This document shows, piece after piece, positions 21,644 through 31,785 of a DNA stretch of 64,000 bases. The notes under the pieces were generated by a model. The model did not search any database and was not told where the DNA came from. It worked only from the letters and a program-made list of their open reading frames with translations. Location of the stretch: NCBI RefSeq assembly GCF_022012415.1, contig NZ_JAKLTR010000003.1, positions 372,001 through 436,000 on the forward strand, written 5' to 3'. The stretch comes from Terrimonas ginsenosidimutans. GTDB taxonomy: Bacteria > Bacteroidota > Bacteroidia > Chitinophagales > Chitinophagaceae. Position numbers and translations under genes: made by a program. Numbering within the stretch: the stretch's first letter is position 1; each line of letters opens with the position of its first letter.

Positions 21644-22135
21644 GTGACAAGAAAATGGCTAGCGGTTTACAGCCGCCCCAGGTGGGAAAAAAAAGTCAAT
21701 CAGTTGCTTTTGCAAAAAGGCCTGGAGAGTTATTGTCCTTTGAACAAAGTCAAACGGAAGTGGAGTGACCGGGTGAAGATGATCGAGGAGCCTTTGTTCA
21801 AATCCTATGTATTTGTAAAAGTGTCTGAGGAGGACCGAACAGCCGTGCGCATGACCCCGGGCGTTATCAATTTTGTATATTGGGAGGGCAAGCCTGCGGT
21901 CATAAAAGAGAAAGAGATCCAGGCCATCAAACGTTTTCTTGATGAACATGAGAATGTTGAAGTGGAATCGTTGAGCATTCAGGTGGATCAGCGGGTTAAA
22001 GTGACTACCGGCCCTCTGATGGACCAGGAAGGCAAAGTGGTCAGTGTCCAGAACAAAACAGTCAAAGTGGCAATAGACAGTCTTGGCTATGTATTGGTAG
22101 CTCATATAGACAAAGCCAAACTAACTTTTACATAA
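21644..22135 (+). CDS. UpxY-type NusG paralogue, transcription antiterminator
   Basis: 163 aa from GTG 21644. NGN domain with KWLAVYSRPRWEKKVNQLL, the conserved YCPL, EPLFKSYVFVKV and TPGVINFVYWEGKPAVI, and a C-terminal KOW-type segment (VTTGPLMDQEGKVVSVQNKT). This is the specialised NusG family that sits first in Bacteroidota polysaccharide operons and lets RNA polymerase read through early terminators in its own operon. Here it precedes a locus of about 29 kb read in one direction, in keeping with that role. Ends 25 nt before wza. Confidence 0.92.
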   Translation: MTRKWLAVYSRPRWEKKVNQLLLQKGLESYCPLNKVKRKWSDRVKMIEEPLFKSYVFVKVSEEDRTAVRMTPGVINFVYWEGKPAVIKEKEIQAIKRFLDEHENVEVESLSIQVDQRVKVTTGPLMDQEGKVVSVQNKTVKVAIDSLGYVLVAHIDKAKLTFT

Positions 22136-22160
22136 ACACATTTTTTTTAAAAGAGGTTCA

Positions 22161-22931
22161 ATGAAATTTCTTCGCTTCCCAATATTTGCTGTCATTCTTG
22201 TCTACCTGTCTTCCTGTGCATCAAATAAGTTGCCTCCAAATTATTTCCACTCTGTAACTGATACAACAGGTAAAGGAACTCCTTATCCCGAATTGGTCAT
22301 TCAGAAAGATGATCAGCTATCCATCCAGGTTTACAGCAGGAGCACCAAACCCGAGGTATCGGATGTGATGTACAACTTACCCGGCGGGGCAAATGCATCG
22401 GGAGCGCAGAGCGGTTTTCTCGTTGACGTGAATGGTAACATTGAGTATCCCCGGATCGGCGTAATACACGCAGAAGGTTTGACCAAGCTTCAGCTTGCAG
22501 ACCTGATCAAAAAGAAGATCAATGAAAACGATTCGGTGTTAACGAATCCATCTGTTATAGTACGCTTTATGAGCATGAGAATTACGGTTCTCGGAGAAGT
22601 GAACAGCCAGGGTCTGTTGAACTTTCCCGGCGAAAAAATAACTATTCTTCAGGCTATCGGTCTGGCAGGAGGAATAAATGATTTTGGATTGAAAGATAAA
22701 GTGAAAGTCCTGCGTGAAGTGGATGGGAAACGCCAGATCGGAGTGATCGATCTTTCCTCATCCAATGCGTTTGAATCTCCTTACTATAACCTTATGCAGA
22801 ATGATGTGGTGATGGTTGAGCCGTCCTCCAGGCGACAGAAGATGGCCAATGAGGAGCTGAATCTTCGCCGTGCAAGCTTTGCTTTAAGTGCGATCACTGC
22901 GATCGCAGTGCTTTACAATATTTTCAGATAG
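22161..22931 (+). CDS. wza: Polysaccharide export outer-membrane lipoprotein (Wza-like)
   Basis: 256 aa. Lipoprotein signal peptide ending LSSC (Cys 19). Poly_export domain from about residue 48 (IQKDDQLSIQVYSRS) to 145, then an SLBB domain (ITVLGEVNSQGLLNFPGEKI, ILQAIGLAGGINDFG), and a final hydrophobic helix (FALSAITAIAVLYNIF) that could form the outer-membrane barrel as in Wza. Ribosome site AAAGAGG before ATG 22161. Forms the outer-membrane exit with the Wzc protein encoded 19 nt later. Confidence 0.93.
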   Translation: MKFLRFPIFAVILVYLSSCASNKLPPNYFHSVTDTTGKGTPYPELVIQKDDQLSIQVYSRSTKPEVSDVMYNLPGGANASGAQSGFLVDVNGNIEYPRIGVIHAEGLTKLQLADLIKKKINENDSVLTNPSVIVRFMSMRITVLGEVNSQGLLNFPGEKITILQAIGLAGGINDFGLKDKVKVLREVDGKRQIGVIDLSSSNAFESPYYNLMQNDVVMVEPSSRRQKMANEELNLRRASFALSAITAIAVLYNIFR

Positions 22932-22952
22932 AAGACCATCAACCTTTCCTTG

Positions 22953-25346
22953 ATGAATCCCCAGAAGAATAAAAAGAAAAGCGAGGCGCTCGGCCTTAAT
23001 GTTAAGGATGTATTTTACAAGTACGTCCGTTTTCTACCCTTTTTCCTGTTGTCTGTTGCATTGGCGTTATTAGTAGCGTTCATGTATCTCCGATATTCGA
23101 CCAGCTATTACCGGACCACCGGGAGCATGAATATCAAAACAGAAGCACCACAGAGCGGAGACCGGGTTGAAACCATTTTAAGTGGCGCCAACTCAAATTC
23201 AAACCTGCAAAATGAAATTGAGGTACTGAAATCCCGGATTTTGATGACCAGGGTTGTAGATAAACTGAATCTGCAATTCAGTTACACCGTAAAGGGGAAG
23301 ATCAAAGAGCTTAACGTATACCGCCAGGGGCCGTTCTTTTTACAGCCCATAAAGATCGCGGATTCATCCCGGGGGTTTACGATGCATTTTGTATTCCAGG
23401 GTGACAAGTTCCAGGTGGATCAGGGAACTGAATGGCATAATTTCCAGGAGGAGTTTAAGAATCAGTTCGGCATATTTAAACTGATTAAGACCGGCTATAG
23501 TTTTTCTGATGATGCGGAATACGCGGTAAACTGGCAGCCTACATTGAATGTAGCTTCCATTCTATCCAACACCGTCTGGATCATGCCCAAAACTCCCGGC
23601 ACCAATATCCTGTCGATCAGCTATGAGACAACGAATGCCCAAGAAGCTGCGGATATTGTCAATACGCTGATGGTCGAGTATGATTCAATGACCCTTGAGC
23701 AGAATAACCACTCCACAGACCAGCGACTATCGTTTATTGATATACGTCTTAAGATCCTCGAACGGGAGCTGGACACTTTGCAGATCAGGTTTCTGCGTTA
23801 CAAACAGGCTAATAACCTGATCGATGTAAATATCCAGCTGGGTGATTTCTTCGCCAAAGTAAGCGAGGCGGATAAAGCAACAGTAGAAGGGCAATTCAAA
23901 CTGATGCAAGCGGAGAGTATCCAGGGATATCTCAGGGATAAAAATAACCGGTACATCCAGGTCACGCCATCATCCCTAACAATAGAAGACAGGACGCTGA
24001 ATGAACTCGTGATGAACTACAACAGGCTGCAACTTCAGCGGCAGTCTTATATAGATGCGGGCATGCCGCCGGCGAACCCGGCTATCAAAGAGGTTGAAGG
24101 ATCCATCGAAACGGTCCGCCAGGGGCTGGTCGAAAATCTTGACAATATCAAAAAGGCCTATCAATCCACCATAGGCAGTTGGCGCAGCAGAAGCAGGGTA
24201 GAGGAACAAAGATTGCAGTCGCTTCCATTCAAGTTGAAGGAATATGTTGAAATGGAGCGGCAGATCAATACGAAGCTTGCATTGTATACACTGATCGAAG
24301 AAAAAAGGGAAGAAGCTGCTATCGCACGGGCTTCCACTATTTCGAATTCGGAGATCATTGATCACGCGCCACTGAATGATCAGCCAGTCAAGCCTGACAG
24401 GAAAACAACCCAATTGATCGCCCTGCTGATCGGAATCGCCTTACCAGCGCTGCTGATCTTCGCCATGGAGCTGCTCAATGATAAAGTCACTACCAGAGCT
24501 GATATTGAAAATATTTCCGAAGCGCCGATCATGGGCGAAGTAGGACACTCATACGTTGCAGACACGCTCGTTGTCAATAAGTCAAGCCGGAGTATGGTGG
24601 CAGAACAGTTCAGGATCATTCGTTCAAACCTCCAGTACGTGTTAAATAAGGTGGAACGACCTGTGATCATGGTAACTTCCTCTTTCAGCGGCGAAGGAAA
24701 ATCTTTTGTCAGTACCAATATGGGCGGTGTAATGGCATTGACCGGGAAAAAGACTGTTGTGCTGGAGTTTGATATCAGAAAACCAAAAATTCTATCATCG
24801 CTGGGTATGCCCAAGAGCGCGGGAATATCCAATTACCTGTTGGGTCAGGCTGCTCTGAAGGATGTAATCATACCGGTCCCAAAACAGGAAAATCTATTTG
24901 TGCTGCCATGCGGACCTATTCCTCCAAACCCATCGGAACTGCTGTTGGATGATAAGGTGGACGAAATGTTCAAATGGCTGCGCGAGAATTTTGAGGTGAT
25001 CGTGATCGATACCGCACCTGTCGGAATGGTCAGTGATGCCATGACCCTTGGGAAATATGCTGACTGCACCCTCTACATCGTGCGTCAGGGACATACATAT
25101 AAGAAGCAGATAGTGCTGGTTGATGAACTGTTTACAGAATCAAAGCTGCCAAAGGTATCAATCGTGATCAACGACGTAAAACTGAAGCCTGGATATGGAT
25201 ATTATGGATATGGCCGCTACGCATACGGCTATGGACATAAAGGGGGGAAGGATACCTATTACGAAGAGGATGAGCCCAGGACTTCAGTACTGAACCGGTT
25301 TTTAAGAAAAATTGGGGTCCGAAGATTATTTGGCAGAAAGAAGTAA
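22953..25346 (+). CDS. wzc: Wzc-like bacterial tyrosine kinase / chain-length regulator
   Basis: 797 aa from ATG 22953. Two membrane helices (PFFLLSVALALLVAFMYL near residue 30; LIALLIGIALPALLIFAMEL near 500) flank a large periplasmic coiled-coil region with a GNVR-type segment. The cytoplasmic BY-kinase domain has Walker A SFSGEGKSFVSTN, Walker A' VVLEFDIRKPKIL and Walker B VIVIDTAPVG. The C-terminus carries a Tyr cluster (GYGYYGYGRYAYGYG, TYYEED) as autophosphorylation sites. Controls polymer length and export with Wza; the matching phosphatase is probably the PHP protein near 51.5 kb. Confidence 0.95.
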   Translation: MNPQKNKKKSEALGLNVKDVFYKYVRFLPFFLLSVALALLVAFMYLRYSTSYYRTTGSMNIKTEAPQSGDRVETILSGANSNSNLQNEIEVLKSRILMTRVVDKLNLQFSYTVKGKIKELNVYRQGPFFLQPIKIADSSRGFTMHFVFQGDKFQVDQGTEWHNFQEEFKNQFGIFKLIKTGYSFSDDAEYAVNWQPTLNVASILSNTVWIMPKTPGTNILSISYETTNAQEAADIVNTLMVEYDSMTLEQNNHSTDQRLSFIDIRLKILERELDTLQIRFLRYKQANNLIDVNIQLGDFFAKVSEADKATVEGQFKLMQAESIQGYLRDKNNRYIQVTPSSLTIEDRTLNELVMNYNRLQLQRQSYIDAGMPPANPAIKEVEGSIETVRQGLVENLDNIKKAYQSTIGSWRSRSRVEEQRLQSLPFKLKEYVEMERQINTKLALYTLIEEKREEAAIARASTISNSEIIDHAPLNDQPVKPDRKTTQLIALLIGIALPALLIFAMELLNDKVTTRADIENISEAPIMGEVGHSYVADTLVVNKSSRSMVAEQFRIIRSNLQYVLNKVERPVIMVTSSFSGEGKSFVSTNMGGVMALTGKKTVVLEFDIRKPKILSSLGMPKSAGISNYLLGQAALKDVIIPVPKQENLFVLPCGPIPPNPSELLLDDKVDEMFKWLRENFEVIVIDTAPVGMVSDAMTLGKYADCTLYIVRQGHTYKKQIVLVDELFTESKLPKVSIVINDVKLKPGYGYYGYGRYAYGYGHKGGKDTYYEEDEPRTSVLNRFLRKIGVRRLFGRKK

Positions 25347-25363
25347 ACAAGAAAAACAGTATA

Positions 25364-26314
25364 GTGAAAATTTTAGTAACAGGAGGGGCGGGTTTTATAG
25401 GGTCTAATCTGGTAGATGCGCTGCTTAAGGATGACCGCGTAAGCCTTGTACGCGTACTTGATAACCTGGCGACCGGATCAGAGGACAACCTGAAGCATCT
25501 TGGGCATCTGCCGAAGTTTGAATTCCTGAATGGAGATATCAGGAGCATGGACGATTGTGTTCGCGCCTGCACCGGGATCGATCTGATTTCGCATCAGGCA
25601 GCCCTTGGCTCTGTCCCCCGTTCAATCGCCGATCCGCTGACAACCAATGCTGTGAACATCGGAGGAACGCTCAATATTTTCACGGCGGCTAAAGACAATG
25701 GAGTAAAGCGTATTATTTACGCCGCAAGCTCCTCTACATACGGTGATCATCCCGGTTTACCAAAAGTGGAAGACCGTATTGGTAAGCCATTGTCGCCCTA
25801 TGCTGTTACCAAATACGTGAACGAACTCTACGCAGGTGTTTATGCATCATTGTACAATATCGAAATGATAGGCCTGCGCTATTTTAATATTTTCGGCCCA
25901 AGGCAAAATCCCAATGGACCATATGCTGCCGTGATCCCTTTATTTGCCAAATCATTAATTGACAATCAGGCACCGGTTATTAACGGTGATGGTAGTCATA
26001 GCCGGGACTTTACCTATGTCAGCAATGCTGTGCAAGCTAATATTGCGGCATTGTTCTCCCAGGAGCCGGAGGCGGTAAATACGGTCTATAATATTGCCTG
26101 CGGCGAACAGACCTCATTGCTGCAACTGTTCGAAAATCTGCGGGAACAGGCAGGAAGCAGCCTGCAGCCAATTCATGGGCCGGAAAGAAATGGAGATGTA
26201 AAACACAGCCTTGCGGATATTTCCAAAGCACGCAGGCTGTTGAAATATAATCCTTCCGTAAGCGTTAAAGAAGGATTGAGGCATACCTATGACTGGTATG
26301 CGGCACAAAAATAA
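25364..26314 (+). CDS. UDP-GlcNAc/UDP-sugar 4-epimerase, WbpP-like SDR
   Basis: 316 aa from GTG 25364. Extended SDR: NAD-binding VTGGAGFIGSNLVDALL, Ser-Ser-Thr with catalytic YAVTK (AASSSTYGDHPGLPKVED, LSPYAVTKYVNELY) and LRYFNIFGPRQNPNGPYAAV. These segments match the WbpP/TviC group that epimerises UDP-N-acetylhexosamines at C4. Probably supplies UDP-GalNAc or a related donor for the polymer. 17 nt after wzc. Confidence 0.88.
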   Translation: MKILVTGGAGFIGSNLVDALLKDDRVSLVRVLDNLATGSEDNLKHLGHLPKFEFLNGDIRSMDDCVRACTGIDLISHQAALGSVPRSIADPLTTNAVNIGGTLNIFTAAKDNGVKRIIYAASSSTYGDHPGLPKVEDRIGKPLSPYAVTKYVNELYAGVYASLYNIEMIGLRYFNIFGPRQNPNGPYAAVIPLFAKSLIDNQAPVINGDGSHSRDFTYVSNAVQANIAALFSQEPEAVNTVYNIACGEQTSLLQLFENLREQAGSSLQPIHGPERNGDVKHSLADISKARRLLKYNPSVSVKEGLRHTYDWYAAQK

Positions 26315-26348
26315 ACTCTTATCCAAAAAATACGGTTAAAGTATTCGT

Positions 26349-27401
26349 ATGAGCAGAACTATTATCATTACAGGCGGAGCAGGCTTTATCGGCTCGCATG
26401 TTGTCCGGTTATTTGTAACAAAATATCCTGATTATAAGATCATTAATCTTGATGCGCTTACCTATGCGGGTAATCTCGAGAACCTGCGGGATATCGAGCA
26501 TAATGCCAACTACCATTTTGAGAAATGTAATATCCTGGACACTGATCATCTTGAAAGGATCTTTACCCTGCATAAACCGGACGCTGTCATACATCTTGCC
26601 GCGGAAAGCCATGTAGATCGCTCTATTGCTTCCCCTCTTGATTTCGTTTATACGAATGTGATCGGTACGGTCAACCTGCTGAATACCGCAAAATATTTCT
26701 GGAAGGATGATTTCTCCGGCAAACGGTTCTATCATGTGTCCACTGATGAAGTATACGGAGCCCTTGGTGACACCGGCTTTTTCACGGAAGAAACAAGATA
26801 TGACCCGCACTCACCTTACAGCGCGTCAAAAGCCGCCAGTGATCATTTTGTTCGTGCTTATCACGATACTTATGGATTGCCTGTGGTCGTCAGCAACTGT
26901 TCTAACAACTACGGCCCGAACCATTTCCCGGAAAAGCTGATCCCGCTTTTTATTAATAATGTGATCAATAAAAAACCTCTTCCGGTTTACGGAGATGGCT
27001 TGTATACCCGCGACTGGCTTTTTGTGAAAGATCATGCCATTGCTATTGACCTGGTATTTCATGAAGGCAAAAATGGAGACACCTACAATATCGGTGGGTT
27101 TAATGAATGGAAAAATATTGATCTGGTAAAACTGCTTTGCGCGCAAATGGACCAAAAACTTGGTCGTCAGCCGGGCGAAAGCGAACAGCTTATCACCTAT
27201 GTTAAAGACAGACCAGGTCATGACCGCAGATATGCAATAGATGCCACTAAGATCAACAAAGAGTTAGGTTGGAAGCCAAGCGTGACATTCGAAGAAGGTT
27301 TGAAGCAGACGATCGACTGGTATTTTGATAATACGGAGTGGCTGAAAAATGTAACGTCGGGGCAGTACCAGCAGTATTATGATAATCAGTATTCAGCTTG
27401 A
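26349..27401 (+). CDS. rfbB: dTDP-glucose 4,6-dehydratase
   Basis: 350 aa. GGAGFIGSHVVRLF for NAD, HLAAESHVDRSI, STDEVYGALGDTGFF with the Asp-Glu dehydratase pair, YSASKAASDHFVRAY with Tyr-x3-Lys, and NCSNNYGPNHFPEKLIPL are all RmlB signatures. Makes dTDP-4-keto-6-deoxyglucose. The next gene is rmlA. No rmlC or rmlD is seen in this window, so the final deoxysugar is either rhamnose, with those genes elsewhere, or another 6-deoxy sugar. Confidence 0.95.
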   Translation: MSRTIIITGGAGFIGSHVVRLFVTKYPDYKIINLDALTYAGNLENLRDIEHNANYHFEKCNILDTDHLERIFTLHKPDAVIHLAAESHVDRSIASPLDFVYTNVIGTVNLLNTAKYFWKDDFSGKRFYHVSTDEVYGALGDTGFFTEETRYDPHSPYSASKAASDHFVRAYHDTYGLPVVVSNCSNNYGPNHFPEKLIPLFINNVINKKPLPVYGDGLYTRDWLFVKDHAIAIDLVFHEGKNGDTYNIGGFNEWKNIDLVKLLCAQMDQKLGRQPGESEQLITYVKDRPGHDRRYAIDATKINKELGWKPSVTFEEGLKQTIDWYFDNTEWLKNVTSGQYQQYYDNQYSA

Positions 27402-27450
27402 TTATAACTTATAACATGCTTATTTCTATCCAAAATTCAAAAGCGTATAA

Positions 27451-28314
27451 ATGAAAGGTATAATCCTGGCCGGCGGTTCGGGTACCCGTCTTTACCCTAT
27501 CACCAAGGCTATTTCAAAGCAGTTGATGCCGATTTATGATAAACCGATGATATACTACCCATTATCTACACTGATGATGGCCGGTATTCGCGAAGTGCTG
27601 ATCATTACTACTCCTGAAGATAATTCTTCCTTCAAAAGATTACTGGGCGACGGAAGCCAGCTAGGGTGCCATTTTGAATATGCCATTCAAGAAGTTCCGA
27701 ATGGACTGGCGCAGGCTTTTGTTATCGGGGCATCCTTTATTGGAAATGATAAGGTTGCGCTCGTGCTGGGAGACAACATCTTCTATGGCGCAGGCCTGGG
27801 TACTCAATTGAAAAAACTATCTGACATAGAAGGCGGGTATGTTTTTGCCTATCACGTATCTGACCCTGAACGCTATGGAGTGGTTGAATTCGATTCGGAA
27901 AATAAAGCCGTGTCAATCGAAGAAAAGCCGGTGAACCCAAAATCTAACTTTGCTGTACCGGGACTTTATTTTTACGATAATGACGTAGTTCAAATAGCAA
28001 AAGAGCTAAAACCCTCTCCACGTGGTGAGTATGAGATCACTGATGTGAACAAAGAATATCTGAAAAGAGGCACGTTAAAAGTTTCAGTGCTGGACCGGGG
28101 GACTGCCTGGCTGGACACCGGTACTTTTGACTCTTTGAGTGATGCGAGCGAATTCGTTCGGGTTATTGAAAAAAGGCAGGGTTATAAAGTTGGCTGTATA
28201 GAAGAAATCGCCTTCCGAAATGGCTTCATGTCAAAAGATCAATTGCTGGCTATCGCAGAGCAGCTGAAAAAAAGTGGGTATGGTACTTATCTTCAACAAA
28301 TAGCCAGTCGGTAA
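27451..28314 (+). CDS. rfbA: Glucose-1-phosphate thymidylyltransferase
   Basis: 287 aa. Nucleotidyltransferase motif [43 protein letters not shown] with the metal Asp, and [20 protein letters not shown] are RmlA signatures. Activates glucose-1-phosphate with dTTP for RmlB, encoded just upstream. The stop TAA is immediately followed by the ATG of the permease gene. Confidence 0.96.
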   Translation: MKGIILAGGSGTRLYPITKAISKQLMPIYDKPMIYYPLSTLMMAGIREVLIITTPEDNSSFKRLLGDGSQLGCHFEYAIQEVPNGLAQAFVIGASFIGNDKVALVLGDNIFYGAGLGTQLKKLSDIEGGYVFAYHVSDPERYGVVEFDSENKAVSIEEKPVNPKSNFAVPGLYFYDNDVVQIAKELKPSPRGEYEITDVNKEYLKRGTLKVSVLDRGTAWLDTGTFDSLSDASEFVRVIEKRQGYKVGCIEEIAFRNGFMSKDQLLAIAEQLKKSGYGTYLQQIASR

Positions 28315-29154
28315 ATGAGTTTTCGAATTGTTATTGAACCGGGTAAAACAAGGAAAAATTACTGGAAAGATATCTGGCGCTACAGGGAATTATTCTATAT
28401 CCTGAGCTGGAGAGATATCAAAGTCAGGTATAAGCAAACTACTCTGGGAGTACTTTGGGCTGTGCTCAGACCTTTGCTTACGATGATAGTATTTACATTC
28501 GTATTTGGTAAAGTAGCAAGGCTTGAAACTACCAGCGTTGTTCCTTATCCGATCATCGTATTTGCGGGTATGCTTCCGTGGTTGTTTTTTGCCAACAGTC
28601 TTTCAGAAGCCAGTAATAGTCTTGTAGGAAATGAACGGTTGATCACCAAAGTATATTTCCCAAGGATGATCATCCCGGCAAGCTCAGTGATCACCAGCTT
28701 TATTGACTTTCTTATCTCGTTCTGTATATTGATCGTTCTGTTCTTTTTCTATGGGTATGCTCCCCCGGCGAGGATTTGTCTGATGCCTTTATTCTGGATC
28801 CTTGCCTTCCTGGCTTCATTTGGTCCCGGTCTTTACCTGACCGCATTGAATGTCAAGTATCGTGATTTCCGGTATATCATACCTTTCATGGTGCAGTTTG
28901 GTATATTCATTTCTCCTGTTGGCATAACAAGCGAGCAGGCCCTGAAAGTTATCCCTTCACATCTGCAATGGGTTTACTATCTCAATCCTATGGCGGGTGT
29001 GATTGACGCTTTCCGGTGGAGTATCGTGACAGACGCCCCCAATCCGTTTCTTAATTTCCCATTTTACATATCCATGGCAATGATCTTACTGTTACTTGTA
29101 CTGGCAATATTCCAGTTCAGAAAAATGGAAAGACATTTTGCAGATCTAATTTAG
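28315..29154 (+). CDS. wzm: ABC transporter permease for polysaccharide export (Wzm-like)
   Basis: 279 aa, ABC2-type permease with six membrane helices. The N-terminal YRELFYILSWRDIKVRYKQT amphipathic segment and LGVLWAVLRPLLTMIVFTFV are typical of Wzm. Exports lipid-linked O-antigen or EPS with the ATPase encoded 8 nt later. It begins directly at the stop codon of rfbA. Confidence 0.93.
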   Translation: MSFRIVIEPGKTRKNYWKDIWRYRELFYILSWRDIKVRYKQTTLGVLWAVLRPLLTMIVFTFVFGKVARLETTSVVPYPIIVFAGMLPWLFFANSLSEASNSLVGNERLITKVYFPRMIIPASSVITSFIDFLISFCILIVLFFFYGYAPPARICLMPLFWILAFLASFGPGLYLTALNVKYRDFRYIIPFMVQFGIFISPVGITSEQALKVIPSHLQWVYYLNPMAGVIDAFRWSIVTDAPNPFLNFPFYISMAMILLLLVLAIFQFRKMERHFADLI

Positions 29155-29162
29155 TTTTTTAA

Positions 29163-30380
29163 ATGAGCGAATCCATAATAAAGGTCTCTGGGCTTGGGAA
29201 AAAATACATCATCTCTCATGAAGCTTCGGGTAAGTATACGACGCTTCGTGATGCAATCGGCAGGAATATCAAAAGCTGGATTGGCTCATCACAGAGAAAC
29301 GTCAGCCGGGAAGAGTTCTGGGCATTGCGTGATATCTATTTTTCTATCAATCGTGGTGATGCGGTTGGTATCGTTGGCCGGAATGGTGCTGGTAAAAGTA
29401 CATTGCTCAAAGTTTTGAGCAGAATTACAGAACCCTCACACGGTAAGGTAGAGATCAATGGACGGATCGCATCGTTGCTTGAAGTAGGAACGGGTTTTCA
29501 CCAGGAACTCACCGGCAGAGAAAATATTTTCCTCAACGGCGCCATTCTCGGAATGAGCAGAGCTGAGGTAAGAGCGAAGTTTGATGAGATCGTGGATTTT
29601 TCTGGAGTAGAAACCTTTTTGGACACGCCTGTAAAGCGATACAGCAGTGGTATGTATGTCCGACTCGCATTTGCGGTGGCTGCCCACCTGGAACCCGAAA
29701 TTCTTGTCGTCGATGAAGTGCTGGCAGTAGGTGATGCAGAATTCCAGAAAAAATGCCTCGGGAAAATGGATGACGTCAGCCGAAACCAGGGTAGAACGGT
29801 GCTTTTTGTTAGTCATAATATCTCCGCAATTCAACAGCTCTGCAATAAAGGTATTTACCTGGAACGGGGGAAGCTGGTGATGCAGGGAGGAATTGACGAA
29901 GTGGTTGACAGATACGTTTCTGAAGGCACAAATAACACTTTTACAAAAGAACCGAAAGGAGATATTTCCGTAACACACGCCGAAATAGATAAACGCGTGA
30001 ACGGAGATCTGATGACTGTAACACTGTATATCCGTTCAAATATTCAGAGCTCAATGCCTGTGTCCATCGATTTCAGATTCTATACACTTACACAAGTGCC
30101 TGTTGGATTTGCCTCGATCGGAACTTTCGACTATGAAAAACAGGTGAATCTGGTACACGGAGACAATAAGATCATAGCCACTGTCGATGTAAATACTTTT
30201 GCGATAGGCAACTATCTTTTGAACATTGATGTGACGAGACCCAATGTTGAATATTACGATAGAATAGAAGATCATCTGAGTTTTGAGATCGTCAAAGAGA
30301 CTGAAGAAAACCGTTCTTTACAACAAAGTTGGAATTACGGTTCAGTGCAACTGAATGCTACTATTAAACAGGTCAACTAA
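29163..30380 (+). CDS. wzt: ABC transporter ATP-binding protein with C-terminal glycan-binding domain (Wzt-like)
   Basis: 405 aa. Walker A GIVGRNGAGKST, signature YSSGMYVRLAFAVAAHLEPE, Walker B ILVVDEVLAVGD, H-loop FVSHN. From about residue 255 to the end is a beta-rich domain (MTVTLYIRSNIQSSMPVSIDF region) like the carbohydrate-binding domain of Wzt, which recognises the modified non-reducing end of the finished glycan. The FkbM methyltransferases encoded next could supply such a terminal cap. Confidence 0.93.
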   Translation: MSESIIKVSGLGKKYIISHEASGKYTTLRDAIGRNIKSWIGSSQRNVSREEFWALRDIYFSINRGDAVGIVGRNGAGKSTLLKVLSRITEPSHGKVEINGRIASLLEVGTGFHQELTGRENIFLNGAILGMSRAEVRAKFDEIVDFSGVETFLDTPVKRYSSGMYVRLAFAVAAHLEPEILVVDEVLAVGDAEFQKKCLGKMDDVSRNQGRTVLFVSHNISAIQQLCNKGIYLERGKLVMQGGIDEVVDRYVSEGTNNTFTKEPKGDISVTHAEIDKRVNGDLMTVTLYIRSNIQSSMPVSIDFRFYTLTQVPVGFASIGTFDYEKQVNLVHGDNKIIATVDVNTFAIGNYLLNIDVTRPNVEYYDRIEDHLSFEIVKETEENRSLQQSWNYGSVQLNATIKQVN

Positions 30381-30381
30381 T

Positions 30382-31098
30382 ATGTTGAGAAAAATTATCA
30401 ATAAACTCGCTCCGCAGCCAAAGAACGACTACCTGCTGTCCGAAGAACTTTTTGTTCGCAAGCGTTTGCGTATCCTGGAGAGATATGGTATCAATACGAT
30501 CCTGGATGTTGGTGCCAATACGGGTCAGTATGCAACGCAAACACTGAGCGGGGGATTTAAAGGATCCATCATCTCGTTTGAACCACTGCCGAATGAATTT
30601 GCTGAAATAGAAAGGAAGGCAAAGGATTTTACCTGGAAAGCATACAATTATGCTTTAGGGGATGAGAACGGAGATGCGGAGATCAATTATTCTGAAAATT
30701 CATACAGTAGTTCTCTGCTGGAATTAAAGCAGGAAACTGTTGATGCCATTCCTGCAACACGTGTGGTCAATAAGATCGCCATTAAGGTCTTCAGACTCGA
30801 TCATGTATGGGATAGTTTGAACATTCAAGGCCGGAATATATTTCTTAAAATAGATGCGCAGGGTTTTGAAGAAAAAGTGTTGATCGGTGCCGGAAAAAAA
30901 CTGGAGCAGGTCAAGGGTATACAGCTGGAAATGTCACTCCGCCAACTGTACGAAGGCGAAAAACTATATGATGAAATGATCCGTTTCCTGAAACAGCAGG
31001 GATTTACTCTGTGCCTCGTAGATTCGGGATACATGAACGAACAAACAGACGAATTGCTCCAGATGGACGGCGTTTTTATGCGGATAGGACAACCATAA
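30382..31098 (+). CDS. FkbM-family methyltransferase, first
   Basis: 238 aa from ATG 30382, one base after the wzt stop. SAM-binding motif ILDVGANTGQYATQTL, then ISFEPLPNEFAEIE and NIFLKIDAQGFEEKVLIGA, characteristic of FkbM enzymes, which O-methylate sugars. Its place directly after wzt, whose C-terminal domain reads terminal modifications in related systems, makes a chain-capping methylation plausible. Confidence 0.85.
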   Translation: MLRKIINKLAPQPKNDYLLSEELFVRKRLRILERYGINTILDVGANTGQYATQTLSGGFKGSIISFEPLPNEFAEIERKAKDFTWKAYNYALGDENGDAEINYSENSYSSSLLELKQETVDAIPATRVVNKIAIKVFRLDHVWDSLNIQGRNIFLKIDAQGFEEKVLIGAGKKLEQVKGIQLEMSLRQLYEGEKLYDEMIRFLKQQGFTLCLVDSGYMNEQTDELLQMDGVFMRIGQP

Positions 31099-31110
31099 AT
31101 TAACTCGAAA

Positions 31111-31785
31111 ATGATCAGGCGAATTCTTGGAAAGCTCAATAGAATGACGGGTAACACCGATCATTTTTTAACTTCTTATTCTCAATACGGCGAGGATAGT
31201 ATCATTTTGACTTTGTTATCCCTTCTTCAGATAAAGGAGGTTAATTACCTGGATATAGGAGCCAACCACCCTTATAAATTCAGTAATACAGCACTCTTAT
31301 ACAGACAGGGTATCAGGGGCATCAATATCGAACCCGATCCTGCGCTTTGCAGCTTTATTGCACAACACCGGCCGGAAGATGTAAACCTAAATGTCGGGAT
31401 CCATCAATCTCCGGGTGAACTGCCTTATTATAAATTTGAGGATTCAGTGTATAATACACTCTCCGATGAAGAGGCCGTTCGCATTCAAAGCAAGGGAGTG
31501 AAGTTGCTTGCTAAAGTGTCGGTAAAAGTAGATACATACAATCACGTCGTGCAAGAACACCTGAAGGGAAAGGCTCCGGTCATTCTGTTCCTCGATGCTG
31601 AAGGATTGGATGAGATCATTATTGATTCCATCGATTTTCAAAAACATGCGCCACGTATCATCTGCGTGGAAACATACTCCTATGGGACAGGCGTAAAAGA
31701 TCAGCACCTTATTAACAAGATCCTGGCTCAGGGGTATACCATCCATGCAGATACTTTTGTTAATACCATTTTCTATAAATCGTGA
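31111..31785 (+). CDS. FkbM-family methyltransferase, second
   Basis: 224 aa. YLDIGANHPYKFSNTALLY, INIEPDPALCSFIAQHRPED and APVILFLDAEGLDEIIIDSI place it in FkbM, but it is clearly diverged from its neighbour, so the two probably modify different positions or sugars. N-terminal GEDSIILTLLSL is also seen in capsule methyltransferases. Its stop overlaps the GTG start of the next glycosyltransferase by 4 nt. Confidence 0.82.
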   Translation: MIRRILGKLNRMTGNTDHFLTSYSQYGEDSIILTLLSLLQIKEVNYLDIGANHPYKFSNTALLYRQGIRGINIEPDPALCSFIAQHRPEDVNLNVGIHQSPGELPYYKFEDSVYNTLSDEEAVRIQSKGVKLLAKVSVKVDTYNHVVQEHLKGKAPVILFLDAEGLDEIIIDSIDFQKHAPRIICVETYSYGTGVKDQHLINKILAQGYTIHADTFVNTIFYKS

